Positions 40,667 to 49,396 of a stretch of 64,000 nucleotides of DNA are shown here, piece after piece (positions within the stretch are counted from its first letter, which is position 1; every line of letters starts with the position of its first letter). The position numbers and the translations under genes were made by a program. Location of the stretch: the NCBI RefSeq assembly GCF_012935715.1, contig NZ_CP052860.1, forward strand, positions 1,302,001 to 1,366,000, in the 5' to 3' direction. The notes beneath the pieces are model-generated. The model ran no database searches and was not told where the DNA came from. It worked only from the letters and a program-made list of their open reading frames with translations. Origin of the DNA: Pseudomonas sp. ADAK13. GTDB lineage: Bacteria; Pseudomonadota; Gammaproteobacteria; Pseudomonadales; Pseudomonadaceae.

Positions 40667-42061
40667 ATGGCAAGCTTTTCCCACGCGGTCGGCGCACTGA
40701 CCTACCGCTTTGACAGCCTCAAGGACGTAATGGCCAAGGCCAGCCCGGCGCGCTCCGGGGATTTCCTGGCGGGCGTTGCGGCACAGAACGACGGTGAGCG
40801 GGTCGCCGCGCAAATGGCCCTGGCGAATATTCCGTTGAAACACTTTCTTGAAGAAGTGTTGATCCCGTACGAAAGCGACGAAGTCACCCGGCTGATTATC
40901 GATACCCACGATAAACCGGCATTTTCCGTGGTCAGCCACCTGACCGTCGGTGGTTTACGCGATTGGCTGCTCAGCGACGCTGCCGATGAACACAGCCTGC
41001 GCGCCCTGGCGCCCGGGCTGACACCGGAAATGGTGGCTGCCGTGTCGAAGATCATGCGCGTGCAGGACTTGATCCTGGTCTCGCAAAAGATCCGGGTCGT
41101 CACACAGTTTCGCGGCACCCTGGGCCTGCGCGGGCGCCTGTCCACCCGCCTGCAACCCAACCACCCCACCGATGAACCGGCGGGCATCGCCGCGAGCATT
41201 CTTGACGGCCTGCTCTACGGCAACGGCGACGCCATGATCGGCATCAACCCGGCCACCGACAGCATCGCCTCGATCTGCGCGATGCTGGAAATGCTCGACG
41301 CGATCATCCAGCGTTATGAAATCCCGACCCAGGCCTGCGTGCTGACCCACGTCACCACCTCCATCGAAGCCATCAACCGTGGCGTGCCGCTGGACCTGGT
41401 GTTCCAGTCGATCGCCGGCACCGAGGCGGCCAATGCCAGTTTCGGCATCAGCCTGAGCGTGCTGCAGGAAGGCTACGACGCGGGCCTGAGCCTGAACCGC
41501 GGCACCCTCGGGCAAAACCTGATGTATTTCGAAACCGGCCAGGGCAGCGCCTTGTCGGCCAACGCGCACTTTGGCGTCGACCAGCAAACCTGCGAAACCC
41601 GCGCCTATGCGGTGGCCCGGCATTTCAAACCGTTTCTGGTGAACACCGTGGTCGGTTTTATCGGCCCCGAGTACCTGTACAACGGCAAGCAGATCATCCG
41701 CGCCGGCCTCGAAGACCACTTCTGCGGCAAGTTGCTGGGCGTGCCGATGGGCTGCGACATCTGCTACACCAACCACGCCGAAGCCGACCAGGACGACATG
41801 GACACCCTGCTGACCCTGCTGGGCGTGGCCGGGATCAACTTCATCATGGGCATCCCGGGCTCCGACGACATCATGCTCAACTACCAGACCACTTCATTTC
41901 ACGACGCACTGTACGCCCGGCAAACATTGGGATTAAAGCCGGCGCCGGAGTTTGAACAGTGGTTGGCGAAAATGGGCATCTTCACGCAAGCCGACGGCAA
42001 GGTGCACTTCGGCAACAGCCTGCCGCCAGCATTTCGCCACGCCTTGGCGCAACTGGGATGA
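40667..42061 (+). CDS. eutB: Ethanolamine ammonia-lyase large subunit
   Basis: 464-aa TIM-barrel subunit of the adenosylcobalamin-dependent enzyme that converts ethanolamine to acetaldehyde and ammonia. Conserved segments: [15 protein letters not shown] region, [30 protein letters not shown], and [21 protein letters not shown] 40667 follows AAGGAGA. Overlaps or abuts eutC. No shell-protein genes (eutK/L/M/N/S) are present, so this is the simple non-microcompartment pathway typical of Pseudomonas. Confidence 0.97.
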   Translation: MASFSHAVGALTYRFDSLKDVMAKASPARSGDFLAGVAAQNDGERVAAQMALANIPLKHFLEEVLIPYESDEVTRLIIDTHDKPAFSVVSHLTVGGLRDWLLSDAADEHSLRALAPGLTPEMVAAVSKIMRVQDLILVSQKIRVVTQFRGTLGLRGRLSTRLQPNHPTDEPAGIAASILDGLLYGNGDAMIGINPATDSIASICAMLEMLDAIIQRYEIPTQACVLTHVTTSIEAINRGVPLDLVFQSIAGTEAANASFGISLSVLQEGYDAGLSLNRGTLGQNLMYFETGQGSALSANAHFGVDQQTCETRAYAVARHFKPFLVNTVVGFIGPEYLYNGKQIIRAGLEDHFCGKLLGVPMGCDICYTNHAEADQDDMDTLLTLLGVAGINFIMGIPGSDDIMLNYQTTSFHDALYARQTLGLKPAPEFEQWLAKMGIFTQADGKVHFGNSLPPAFRHALAQLG

Positions 42062-42075
42062 AGGAGGAACCGCCT

Positions 42076-42906
42076 GTGCACATCGACACCCCGGAACATA
42101 ATGTAGACAACCCGTGGCTGGAACTGCGGCGCCTGACTCCGGCGCGGATTGCCTTGGGCCGCACCGGCACCAGTATTCCTACCGGCGCGCAGTTGGACTT
42201 CCAGTTCGCCCACGCCCAGGCGCGGGACGCGGTGCATCTGCCGTTTGACCATGCAGGACTGAGCAGCCAACTGGCCGAACGCGGCCGCGACAGCCTGTTG
42301 CTGCACAGCGCTGCCATTGACCGCCACAGCTACCTGCAACGCCCGGACCTTGGGCGGCGCCTGAGCGATGAGTCGGCCCAAACATTGCGGAACTACGCCG
42401 AAGCCAACCCGGGCGGGGTCGACCTGGCGGTGGTGGTGGCCGACGGCTTGTCAGCCCTGGCGGTGCATAAACATACGTTGCCGTTTCTTACACGCATGGA
42501 GGAACAAACCCACGCTGAAGGCTGGTCGCTGTCACCGGTCATTCTGGTGGAACAGGGCCGCGTCGCCGTCGCGGACGAAGTCGGCCAGTTGCTGGGGGCG
42601 AAAATGGTGGTGATCCTGATCGGCGAGCGACCGGGACTTAGTTCGCCGGACAGCCTGGGGCTGTATTTCACCTACAACCCCAAGGTGGGGCTCACCGATG
42701 CGTACCGCAACTGCATCTCCAACGTGCGCCTGGAAGGTTTGAGCTACGGCATGGCGGCTCATCGCTTGCTTTACTTGATGCGTGAGGCCTGTCGCCGGCA
42801 GTTGTCGGGGGTCAATCTCAAGGATGAAGCGCAGTTGCAGACACTCGAATCGGATGATCCTGACCTGATGAAGGGCAACTTCCTGCTCAGCGCACCTAAG
42901 GACTGA
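42076..42906 (+). CDS. eutC: Ethanolamine ammonia-lyase small subunit
   Basis: 276-aa cobalamin-binding partner of EutB. Signatures: [43 protein letters not shown], and [18 protein letters not shown] 42076 has AAGGAGG 8 bases upstream and is preferred. The ATG at 42058 overlapping the eutB stop (ATGA) would add six residues and cannot be excluded. Confidence 0.95.
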   Translation: MHIDTPEHNVDNPWLELRRLTPARIALGRTGTSIPTGAQLDFQFAHAQARDAVHLPFDHAGLSSQLAERGRDSLLLHSAAIDRHSYLQRPDLGRRLSDESAQTLRNYAEANPGGVDLAVVVADGLSALAVHKHTLPFLTRMEEQTHAEGWSLSPVILVEQGRVAVADEVGQLLGAKMVVILIGERPGLSSPDSLGLYFTYNPKVGLTDAYRNCISNVRLEGLSYGMAAHRLLYLMREACRRQLSGVNLKDEAQLQTLESDDPDLMKGNFLLSAPKD

Positions 42907-42998
42907 TCCCTGCACGATTGCGCTTTTTCTCCGCTTTAGGCAGCATCGAGACACGGCCGCTTGTGTGGTCATACCCCATTTGGAAGTTGAGGCCTGGC

Positions 42999-43457
42999 AT
43001 GCGGATAACTCAAGCGACCCTGGAACACCTGGACCTGTTGACCCCGCTTTTCGTCAAATACCGCGAGTTCTACGGCGCGCTGCCCTTCCCCGATTCAAGC
43101 CGCGCCTTCCTGGAAAAACGCCTGCGCCGCAAGGAGTCGGTGATCTACCTGGCGCTGGCCGACGATGACGACAAAAAACTGCTCGGTTTTTGCCAGTTGT
43201 ATCCCAGTTTTTCGTCGCTCTCCCTCAAGCGCGTGTGGATCCTCAACGACATCTATGTGGCCGAAGACGCACGCCGGCAGTTGGTGGCCGACAACCTGAT
43301 GCGCACTGCGAAGAAGATGGCCAAGGAAACTCACGCCGTGCGTCTGCGTGTTTCCACCAGCAGCGACAACGAGGTGGCGCAGAAAACCTACGAATCCATT
43401 GGTTTCAGGGAAGACACCGAGTTCAAAAACTACGTGCTGCCCATCAGCGATGACTGA
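42999..43457 (+). CDS. GNAT-family N-acetyltransferase
   Basis: 152-aa acetyl-CoA-dependent acetyltransferase fold. The acetyl-CoA-binding region is VWILNDIYVAEDARRQLVADNLM, split as NDIYVAEDARRQ and LVADNLMRTAKK, where the usual RGxGxG loop is replaced by RRQLVA. The C-terminal YESIGFRED is typical. Substrate unknown. ATG 42999 was chosen from the MRITQATLEHL family-type start. Located 93 bases after eutC; co-transcription is possible but there is no functional link. Confidence 0.88.
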   Translation: MRITQATLEHLDLLTPLFVKYREFYGALPFPDSSRAFLEKRLRRKESVIYLALADDDDKKLLGFCQLYPSFSSLSLKRVWILNDIYVAEDARRQLVADNLMRTAKKMAKETHAVRLRVSTSSDNEVAQKTYESIGFREDTEFKNYVLPISDD

Positions 43458-43697
43458 CATCTATTAACCAAAGCTCATGCATCTGTTGTGGGAGCCCCCT
43501 CCCACACGGACGCTGTGTCTACAATACGATCGATGTCGCGACATTCCCCGCTACAAAACCAACACGCTTTTCACGACTCTATCCGTATAATGCGGACCTT
43601 TCAGGGTCGTAAGAAATAAGCCACAACCTTGTAGCCCTTATTACCCGAAGCCTCCGCACAGGCCCGCTGAGCCAGGCCATTCACACAGGTGCCCTCC

Positions 43698-44354
43698 ATG
43701 GATTTCAACCCGCTCGACCTTATCCTGCATCTCGACGTGTACCTCGACATGCTGGTGAGAAACTACGGAGTGTGGATCTACGCCATTCTGTTCCTGGTTA
43801 TCTTTTGCGAAACCGGCCTGGTGGTCATGCCCTTCCTGCCGGGTGATTCCTTGTTGTTTATCGCCGGCGCCATCGCCGCAGGCGGCGGCATGGACCCGAT
43901 ATTGCTGGGCGGCTTGCTGATGCTCGCGGCCATCCTGGGTGACAGCACCAACTACGTGATCGGACGAACGGCCGGGGAGCGCTTGTTCAGCAACCCCAAC
44001 TCGAAAATCTTCCGCCGCGACTACCTGCAGAAAACCCACGATTTCTACGACAAGCACGGCGGCAAAACCGTGACCCTGGCGCGCTTTCTGCCGATCCTGC
44101 GGACCTTCGCACCGTTCGTCGCCGGCATCGCCAAGATGCCGTACCCGCGCTTCTTCGGGTTCAGCGTATTCGGCACCATCCTGTGGGTCGGCGGCCTCGT
44201 AACCCTGGGCTACTTCTTCGGCAACGTACCGTTCATCAAGAAAAACCTGTCGCTGCTGGTAGTGTTCATCATCCTGCTGTCGCTGGTACCGATGATCATC
44301 GGCGTGTTCCGCAGCCGCTTCGGCCGCAGCTCCACCGAAGCCAAGCCGCAGTAA
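43698..44354 (+). CDS. DedA-family membrane protein
   Basis: 218-aa polytopic VTT/DedA protein of the undecaprenyl-phosphate/phospholipid translocase family. Signatures: FCETGLVVMPFLPGDSLLF, LGDSTNYVIGR and ARFLPILRTFAPFVAG. ATG 43698 is the likely start; a GTG at 43689 is in frame. Ends 6 bases before mtfA. It is the second DedA domain in the window after the fusion at 26635. Confidence 0.93.
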   Translation: MDFNPLDLILHLDVYLDMLVRNYGVWIYAILFLVIFCETGLVVMPFLPGDSLLFIAGAIAAGGGMDPILLGGLLMLAAILGDSTNYVIGRTAGERLFSNPNSKIFRRDYLQKTHDFYDKHGGKTVTLARFLPILRTFAPFVAGIAKMPYPRFFGFSVFGTILWVGGLVTLGYFFGNVPFIKKNLSLLVVFIILLSLVPMIIGVFRSRFGRSSTEAKPQ

Positions 44355-44360
44355 CCGGCG

Positions 44361-45191
44361 ATGTGGTCCCTCAGCGCCTGGCGTCGCCGGCGCCTGCTGA
44401 CCAAGCACCCGATTGCCGATGAAACCTGGCAGCGGGTGCGCCACCACCTGACCTTTCTCGACGGCATCACCGCAGAAGAAGACCAGTGGCTGCGGGAAGC
44501 CTGCGTGCTGTTCCTCGCCGAAAAACACCTCACGGCCCTGCCCGGTGTCGAACTGCACCAGGAACAACGCCTGCTGCTCGCCGCCCAGGCGCAGCTGCCA
44601 TTGATGAACCTTGGCGACCTCGACTGGTACCAGGGTTTTCACGAGATCGTGCTCTACCCCGACGACTTCCTCAGCCCCCAGCGCCATCGCGACGCCAGCG
44701 GCGTGGAACACGAATGGGACGGTGAACACAGCGGCGAAGCCTGGCAACAGGGCCCGGTGATCCTTGCGTGGCCCGGCGTGCTGGCCAGCGGCAACTGGGA
44801 AGGCTACAACCTGGTGATCCACGAACTGGCCCACAAGCTGGACATGCTCAACGGCGACGCCAACGGCCTGCCGCCGCTGCACCACGACATGCGCGTGCAG
44901 GAATGGGCCAGCGTCATGCAAAGCGCCTTCGACGACCTCAACCGCCAACTTGACCACAACCCCGACGCCGAAACGGCCATCGACCCGTACGCCGCGGAAA
45001 ACCCGGCCGAGTTCTTTGCCGTCACCAGCGAATATTTCTTCAGTGCCCCGGATTTACTGGCCAGCACTTATCCACAGGTGTACGAGCAACTGAGCCACTT
45101 CTACCGCCAGGACCCGCTGGCGCGCCTGCACCAGCTGCAGGCCGGCGACGTGCGCTATCAGACGGAACGCCAAGCGCCCTACGACGTCTGA
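44361..45191 (+). CDS. mtfA: MtfA zinc-dependent peptidase
   Basis: 276-aa M90-family peptidase, homologue of E. coli MtfA, which binds the Mlc repressor and affects sugar-PTS gene control. Zinc site is HELAHKLDM with the distal Glu in ENPAEFFAVTSEYFF. Normal length. No Shine-Dalgarno precedes ATG 44361, 6 bases after dedA, suggesting coupled translation. Confidence 0.93.
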   Translation: MWSLSAWRRRRLLTKHPIADETWQRVRHHLTFLDGITAEEDQWLREACVLFLAEKHLTALPGVELHQEQRLLLAAQAQLPLMNLGDLDWYQGFHEIVLYPDDFLSPQRHRDASGVEHEWDGEHSGEAWQQGPVILAWPGVLASGNWEGYNLVIHELAHKLDMLNGDANGLPPLHHDMRVQEWASVMQSAFDDLNRQLDHNPDAETAIDPYAAENPAEFFAVTSEYFFSAPDLLASTYPQVYEQLSHFYRQDPLARLHQLQAGDVRYQTERQAPYDV

Positions 45192-45284
45192 CGCATGGCA
45201 TCGGCGTCAGAATATGCCTATAATCGCCGCCACTTTTAGGCCAATCCGGCCATGTTTCATGGCCAACTACGGGGGCAACGCCCA

Positions 45285-45812
45285 ATGAGCTACAGCAAGA
45301 TTCCGGCTGGCAAAGACCTGCCGAACGACATCTACGTCGCCATCGAGATTCCGGCCAACCACGCGCCGATCAAATACGAAATCGACAAAGACAGCGACTG
45401 CCTGTTCGTTGACCGTTTCATGGCCACCCCGATGTTCTACCCGGCCAACTACGGTTTCATCCCCAACACCCTGGCTGACGACGGTGACCCCCTCGACGTG
45501 CTGGTCGTGACCCCTTACCCGGTCACCCCAGGCTCGGTTATCCGCGCACGCCCGGTCGGCATCCTGAACATGACTGACGACGGCGGCGGCGATGCCAAAG
45601 TTATCGCAGTACCCCACGACAAGCTGTCCCAGCTGTACGTCGACGTGAAGGAATACACCGACCTGCCGCCACTGCTGCTGGAACAGATCAAACACTTCTT
45701 CGAGAACTACAAAGACCTCGAAAAAGGCAAATGGGTGAAGATCGATGGTTGGGGCAACGCAGACGCCGCCCGTGCCGAGATCCTGAAGTCGGTCGCTGCC
45801 TACAAAGGCTGA
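45285..45812 (+). CDS. ppa: Inorganic pyrophosphatase
   Basis: 175-aa family I soluble pyrophosphatase that pulls biosynthetic reactions by hydrolysing PPi. The metal-site signature is DGDPLDVLV; also [16 protein letters not shown] region and [11 protein letters not shown] 45285 ([10 protein letters not shown]) follows GGGGGCAAC; the frame extends to 45252. A strong terminator follows. It is the last syntenic core gene before the accessory region. Confidence 0.97.
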   Translation: MSYSKIPAGKDLPNDIYVAIEIPANHAPIKYEIDKDSDCLFVDRFMATPMFYPANYGFIPNTLADDGDPLDVLVVTPYPVTPGSVIRARPVGILNMTDDGGGDAKVIAVPHDKLSQLYVDVKEYTDLPPLLLEQIKHFFENYKDLEKGKWVKIDGWGNADAARAEILKSVAAYKG

Positions 45813-45828
45813 TACCGCTACTCGCTCT

Positions 45829-45859
45829 AAAAAAGCCCCGATTATTCGGGGCTTTTTTT
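45829..45859 (+). terminator. Rho-independent terminator of ppa
   Basis: GCCCCG/CGGGGC stem with a 6-base loop, A-run before and seven T after; textbook intrinsic terminator. Confidence 0.93.
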
Positions 45860-45922
45860 GTGGGAAAAATATAAACACCCAGCTATTTCAATAAACACTT
45901 TTACAGCACATGTTTAACTAGA

Positions 45923-46016
45923 TTAGTTAACTAACAGAATAAGCCTTCAATAAGGAAACACCTACATACGGCAACTCAACGCATGGTTTATTTGATCTGG
46001 TTTTACGGCCAGTAAA
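45923..46016. promoter_or_regulatory. Candidate operators upstream of the S24 repressor gene
   Basis: Two palindromes lie just before the repressor start: TTAGTTAACTAA (45923-45934) and TTTAC-GGCCA-GTAAA (46002-46016, 11 bases before the ATG). Both are consistent with autoregulation by a dimeric HTH protein; binding is inferred. Confidence 0.45.
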
Positions 46017-46026
46017 CTCTGCGTTT

Positions 46027-46803
46027 ATGAATACATCAGGTGATCGCTTAAGAGCGCTATTAAGGGAAGTTCATCTTTCCGCTTCCGACTTCGCCAAGAA
46101 CCGCGATGTTACGCCTCAACACGTAAACAACTGGTTCAAGCGCGGCGTCCCCATGGGCCGTCTCAACGAGTTCGCAGAACTGCTGTGCGTCACCAGCCGC
46201 TGGCTGCGTACAGGCGAAGGCCCCAAACATCCACCCGCCAACTTCCTGCTGGAAGGATCCGATGCAGACCACACACACCGTATCGCCCGCGAACAGACCG
46301 GCAACTACATCGCCCATCCGGTCTCAACCCCGGTAAAAATCGACGTGGAGATTCCCCTCCACCCCACCTTCACCTCAACCGAAAACATCCGCCTCTCCCT
46401 GCACACCCTTGAAACCATCGGCGTAAACCCGGAGCGGGCACTCGGTGCCTACATGGTCGGCAACAGCATGATCGACATCATCCAGGACGGAAGTACCCTC
46501 GCCATCGACTGCGGCCGCAAACAGATTATCGACGGCGAGATTTATGCGGTAGAACACGACGGAATGTTGCGCATCAAGTACCTCTACAACCGGCCTGGAG
46601 GCGGCCTGCGGATGCGTAGCCACAACAGCGCCGAGCATCCCGACGAGTTTTTGACCTACGAACAGCGGCATGAGCAGAACTTTGAAATTCTGGGCTGGGT
46701 GTTCTGGTGGGCGACACTGAACAACCGCCGCCCGCCCGTGCCGCTGGATGAGCATTTATTGGGCTACGAAGGCTCTAAATCGGATCCGAAGCTGGGAAAT
46801 TGA
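46027..46803 (+). CDS. LexA/S24-type phage-repressor-like regulator
   Basis: 258-aa CI/LexA-like repressor. N-terminal HTH (about residues 5-55, SASDFAKNRDVTPQHVNNWF) and a C-terminal S24 autopeptidase domain with Ser in VGNSMIDII and Lys in LRIKYLYN, so RecA-stimulated self-cleavage is expected. Base composition is still close to the core. Palindromes directly upstream suggest autoregulation. It could be a phage/pyocin-type remnant controlling nothing local, or regulate the neighbouring integrative element. Confidence 0.85.
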   Translation: MNTSGDRLRALLREVHLSASDFAKNRDVTPQHVNNWFKRGVPMGRLNEFAELLCVTSRWLRTGEGPKHPPANFLLEGSDADHTHRIAREQTGNYIAHPVSTPVKIDVEIPLHPTFTSTENIRLSLHTLETIGVNPERALGAYMVGNSMIDIIQDGSTLAIDCGRKQIIDGEIYAVEHDGMLRIKYLYNRPGGGLRMRSHNSAEHPDEFLTYEQRHEQNFEILGWVFWWATLNNRRPPVPLDEHLLGYEGSKSDPKLGN

Positions 46804-47171
46804 GGCGAATGTGGGTATCATGCGCCGCACATTTGGCAGGGGGTTGGCGTGAAGCCGGTCCGCCCTGCCTGGCGATGCGGAGGAGTTCCCGCTGATGCCC
46901 CTATCACCTGAGCGCAAGCCTGGGTGACCGATTTGAAGGCTGGTGAGGTTTACCAAAAATAAGCTGAACCAGTCCCCGAGAAGCCGGCCACAAGCCGGCT
47001 TTTTAATTGTCCGAAATAATCCTATCCCATCCAAGAATCTTCCTGATAGCTTAGCTATTCCGGGGGTTTCAGACATTCCCCTGTCCGATGGTGTTCTACG
47101 CCATTTGACCTCATCCGACGATGAAGTGGGGGGACAGGTGGGGGGACAAAAGGGACGACAGGGGAAATCAA
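46804..47171. other. Gene-poor gap before the integrase
   Basis: 368 bases between the repressor and integrase starts. I find no convincing gene and no tRNA cloverleaf. It holds one intrinsic terminator (46982-47003) and, near the integrase start, a G-rich stretch of repeated GGGGACA units (about 47123-47150). If the element integrated here, its attachment site should lie in this gap. Confidence 0.6.
46982..47003 (+). terminator. Rho-independent terminator
   Basis: AGCCGGC (46982-46988), CACAA loop, GCCGGCT (46994-47000), then a run of T. About 180 bases beyond the repressor stop, on the same strand. Confidence 0.8.
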
Positions 47172-48383
47172 ATGAGTAAGCTGAATCCGAAACAAGTCGA
47201 AAACCTGACCGAACCCGGCACCTATGAAGATGGTGAGGGACTTCGCTTGGTCGTCAAACCTACCGGGCGTAAATCCTGGCTGCTTCGCTTCCAACTGGCG
47301 GGGCGTCGTAGGGAGATGGGCTTGGGCTCATTTCCCGAAGTCAGTCTCAAGAAAGCCAGACAAGCAGCCAGCGCCAAACGCAGCCAACTGAGCGATGGCA
47401 TCGATCCCCTGGCAGCCAGAGACGTAGAACGTGCAGTTCAACGGGAAGCCGAGCGAGTAAGTGAAGCCAAGCAACTGAAGTTTGAAACACTCGCAACGGA
47501 ATACCGTGATGCTCACGGCGCGACGTGGTCGGAGAAGTGGCGTAAAGGCTGGCTTCGAAAGCTCGAGCTGTATGCGTTTGATCACATAGGCAAGCTTTCA
47601 GCCGAAGACATCGGTACTTCCGAAATGCTCAAGGTGTTACAACCCATCTGGGCCACCAAAACCAGAACCGCTGACGAGGTACGCGGCCAGATTGAGCAAG
47701 TTCTGGATGCAGCCAAGGCACGCAACTTGCGACAGGGTGAGAACCCTGCTCGCTGGCGCGGGCACTTAGACAACCTGCTGAGCCGTTCTGAGAAGAGGAA
47801 GGCTCGGAAGCGTGAGCACTTTGAAGCCTTGCGCTGGCAGGAAGTGCCGGATCTGATGATAAAACTTAGGGCAAACTCCACGCCTCCGTCTTGGGCCGCT
47901 CAACTGTTAATCATGACCAGCGCACGCGCCCACATGGTCAGGTTCGCTCGTTGGGATGAGTTTGATCTAGAAGCTGGGACTTGGTCACTGCCAAATGAGC
48001 GAATGAAGATGCGGGTAGCTTTCGTAATTCCGCTCGCCGAGGAAGTTGTAAAGCTGGTGAATAGCATTCCGCGAGATGAGGAAAGCGTCTTTCTATTTCC
48101 TGGCCAGGGCAAAACAGGAGTCATGCACGCAAACGCCATACGAACGCTCCTACACGGCATGGAGTACGACCACGTCACTCGACACGGCTTTCGATCTTCA
48201 TTTCGAGACTGGGCCGGTGAATGCACTCACTACCCACGGGAAGTTTGCGAGATGGCTCTGGCGCATGATGAACGTGACCAAACTGAAGGGGCGTATTCTC
48301 GCTCGGACTTCCTCGACAAGCGCCGGCCCCTTATGATTGATTGGGCTAAGTTTTTGCACCATGCACCCTTGGATCCGAAATAA
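47172..48383 (+). CDS. int: P4-type tyrosine recombinase (integrase, DUF4102 N-terminal domain)
   Basis: 403-aa site-specific recombinase that integrates and excises genomic islands. N-terminal DUF4102 arm-binding domain (LNPKQVENLTEPGTYEDGEG and LRLVVKPTGRKSWLLRF). Catalytic residues: Arg in MTSARAHMVRF, HxxR in TRHGFRSSF, His in ALAHDERD, nucleophilic Tyr in GAYSRSDF. CAGGGGAAA precedes ATG 47172; the frame is open to 47121. Marks the left part of an island; GC content drops sharply right after it. Confidence 0.95.
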   Translation: MSKLNPKQVENLTEPGTYEDGEGLRLVVKPTGRKSWLLRFQLAGRRREMGLGSFPEVSLKKARQAASAKRSQLSDGIDPLAARDVERAVQREAERVSEAKQLKFETLATEYRDAHGATWSEKWRKGWLRKLELYAFDHIGKLSAEDIGTSEMLKVLQPIWATKTRTADEVRGQIEQVLDAAKARNLRQGENPARWRGHLDNLLSRSEKRKARKREHFEALRWQEVPDLMIKLRANSTPPSWAAQLLIMTSARAHMVRFARWDEFDLEAGTWSLPNERMKMRVAFVIPLAEEVVKLVNSIPRDEESVFLFPGQGKTGVMHANAIRTLLHGMEYDHVTRHGFRSSFRDWAGECTHYPREVCEMALAHDERDQTEGAYSRSDFLDKRRPLMIDWAKFLHHAPLDPK

Positions 48384-48473
48384 ACACACTCAGCCACAGT
48401 TAATATATTAAAATTAAAGCTACAGAAACCTAAAGTAAAATATAAAACTAACAACCTAAAAACTAATAGAAAA

Positions 48474-49175
48474 ATGCCTAATAACCCAACATTTGAAAAG
48501 CGATCTACAAACGTGGAAAAAATCACCAAACTACTACGCGACGTAAAAATCGATGGGGAAATTGACGGGAAAATTGATAACATGCTAGGCCAGCTAGAAT
48601 ATTTAAACAAAAATAGTCCTGAGAGAACCGATACAAATGTAAACTTTCAACTGATCGCAGAAGGCATAGAAGCCGGAAAAATAGACGACACATACATAGC
48701 CAATCAATATTTCCATATAAACTACACAGAAAAAGATCCAAAAATAAAGCTAACAAAAACCCTTCTACTCGCCCACATTTATACCTATACGGCGATACAG
48801 CTTAAAAACCACAATGATCTCATGATGGCTTGGAATGCAATTTCGGAAGCGTGTAGTTACATTGGTGCCTGCAATGTCATTCATGAAGCTTTAGAAAATC
48901 CAAAAACCAACCGCGCCAGTAAAGGCGGTAAAGCAAACGCAAAAAAAACAAGCGATTTCAAAGAATCTGTCATTAAAGCTCTGCACTCCTTCAGACCCAA
49001 AAATGGCTGGAGCAGCTCAAGTATGGCAGCGGACAAAATAATTGACCACTTAATTAACTTATCCCCGCCGCACAAGGGCAATCACGCCGAACACCGGAGC
49101 GATTTAATCGCAAAAGTACGAAACATGATTCAAGATGATAGAAACGTCAAAATGGCATTTACTACTCCGAGCTAG
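48474..49175 (+). CDS. Hypothetical protein (AT-rich island gene)
   Basis: 233-aa soluble, helix-rich protein with no recognised family. About residues 70-135 look like helical pairs (LTKTLLLAHIYTYTAIQLK), followed by a Lys/Ala-rich basic segment around KGGKANAKKTSDF and a C-terminal region (VIKALHSFRPKNGW, then HRSDLIAKVRNMIQ) that could contact nucleic acid. AT-rich codon use unlike the core genes and an AT-rich leader argue for recent transfer. Directly downstream of int on the same strand. Confidence 0.7.
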   Translation: MPNNPTFEKRSTNVEKITKLLRDVKIDGEIDGKIDNMLGQLEYLNKNSPERTDTNVNFQLIAEGIEAGKIDDTYIANQYFHINYTEKDPKIKLTKTLLLAHIYTYTAIQLKNHNDLMMAWNAISEACSYIGACNVIHEALENPKTNRASKGGKANAKKTSDFKESVIKALHSFRPKNGWSSSSMAADKIIDHLINLSPPHKGNHAEHRSDLIAKVRNMIQDDRNVKMAFTTPS

Positions 49176-49306
49176 CTAAACCCAAAACTCTTACCCTTTT
49201 AGGAGATAAGAACTTCCCCAATAACATATAAAAATAACGCCCTCAAAAAACAAAAAAAATTACAACCCAAGTATACCGCCGACACAGCATGCAGGCTTTC
49301 CTAACG

Positions 49307-49380
49307 TTTACCGGGATAAAGCCTTAGTCGCTGCAATTTTGTGCAGCTAAATCTCAGCACAATTGCAGCGCCCGGTTAAA
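49307..49380. repeat. Nested hairpin between convergent genes
   Basis: An inner arm GCTGCAATTTTGTGC (49330-49344) pairs with GCACAATTGCAGC (49357-49369), with a 2-base bulge, inside an outer ACCGGG/CCCGGT pair (49310-49315, 49371-49376). Lies between the 48474 gene and the DUF3987 gene. Acts plausibly as a two-way transcript end; it also superficially resembles a recombination-site fold. Confidence 0.65.
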
Positions 49381-49396
49381 ATCAAATCTTACCACT

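Noticed and set aside
46840..46930. Possible structured RNA (SRP RNA or tRNA-like) before the integrase
   Set aside because: Checked for the SRP RNA GGUCAGG/GGAAGCAGCC core and for a tRNA T-loop and CCA-proximal stem; none found.
46756..47076. 106-codon minus-strand frame between repressor and integrase
   Set aside because: Overlaps the repressor 3' end and the terminator, lacks a ribosome site, and does not resemble any protein.
49307..49380. Integron attC site
   Set aside because: Folded shape is similar, but the GTTRRRY and RYYYAAC core boxes do not match and no integron integrase or cassette array is near.
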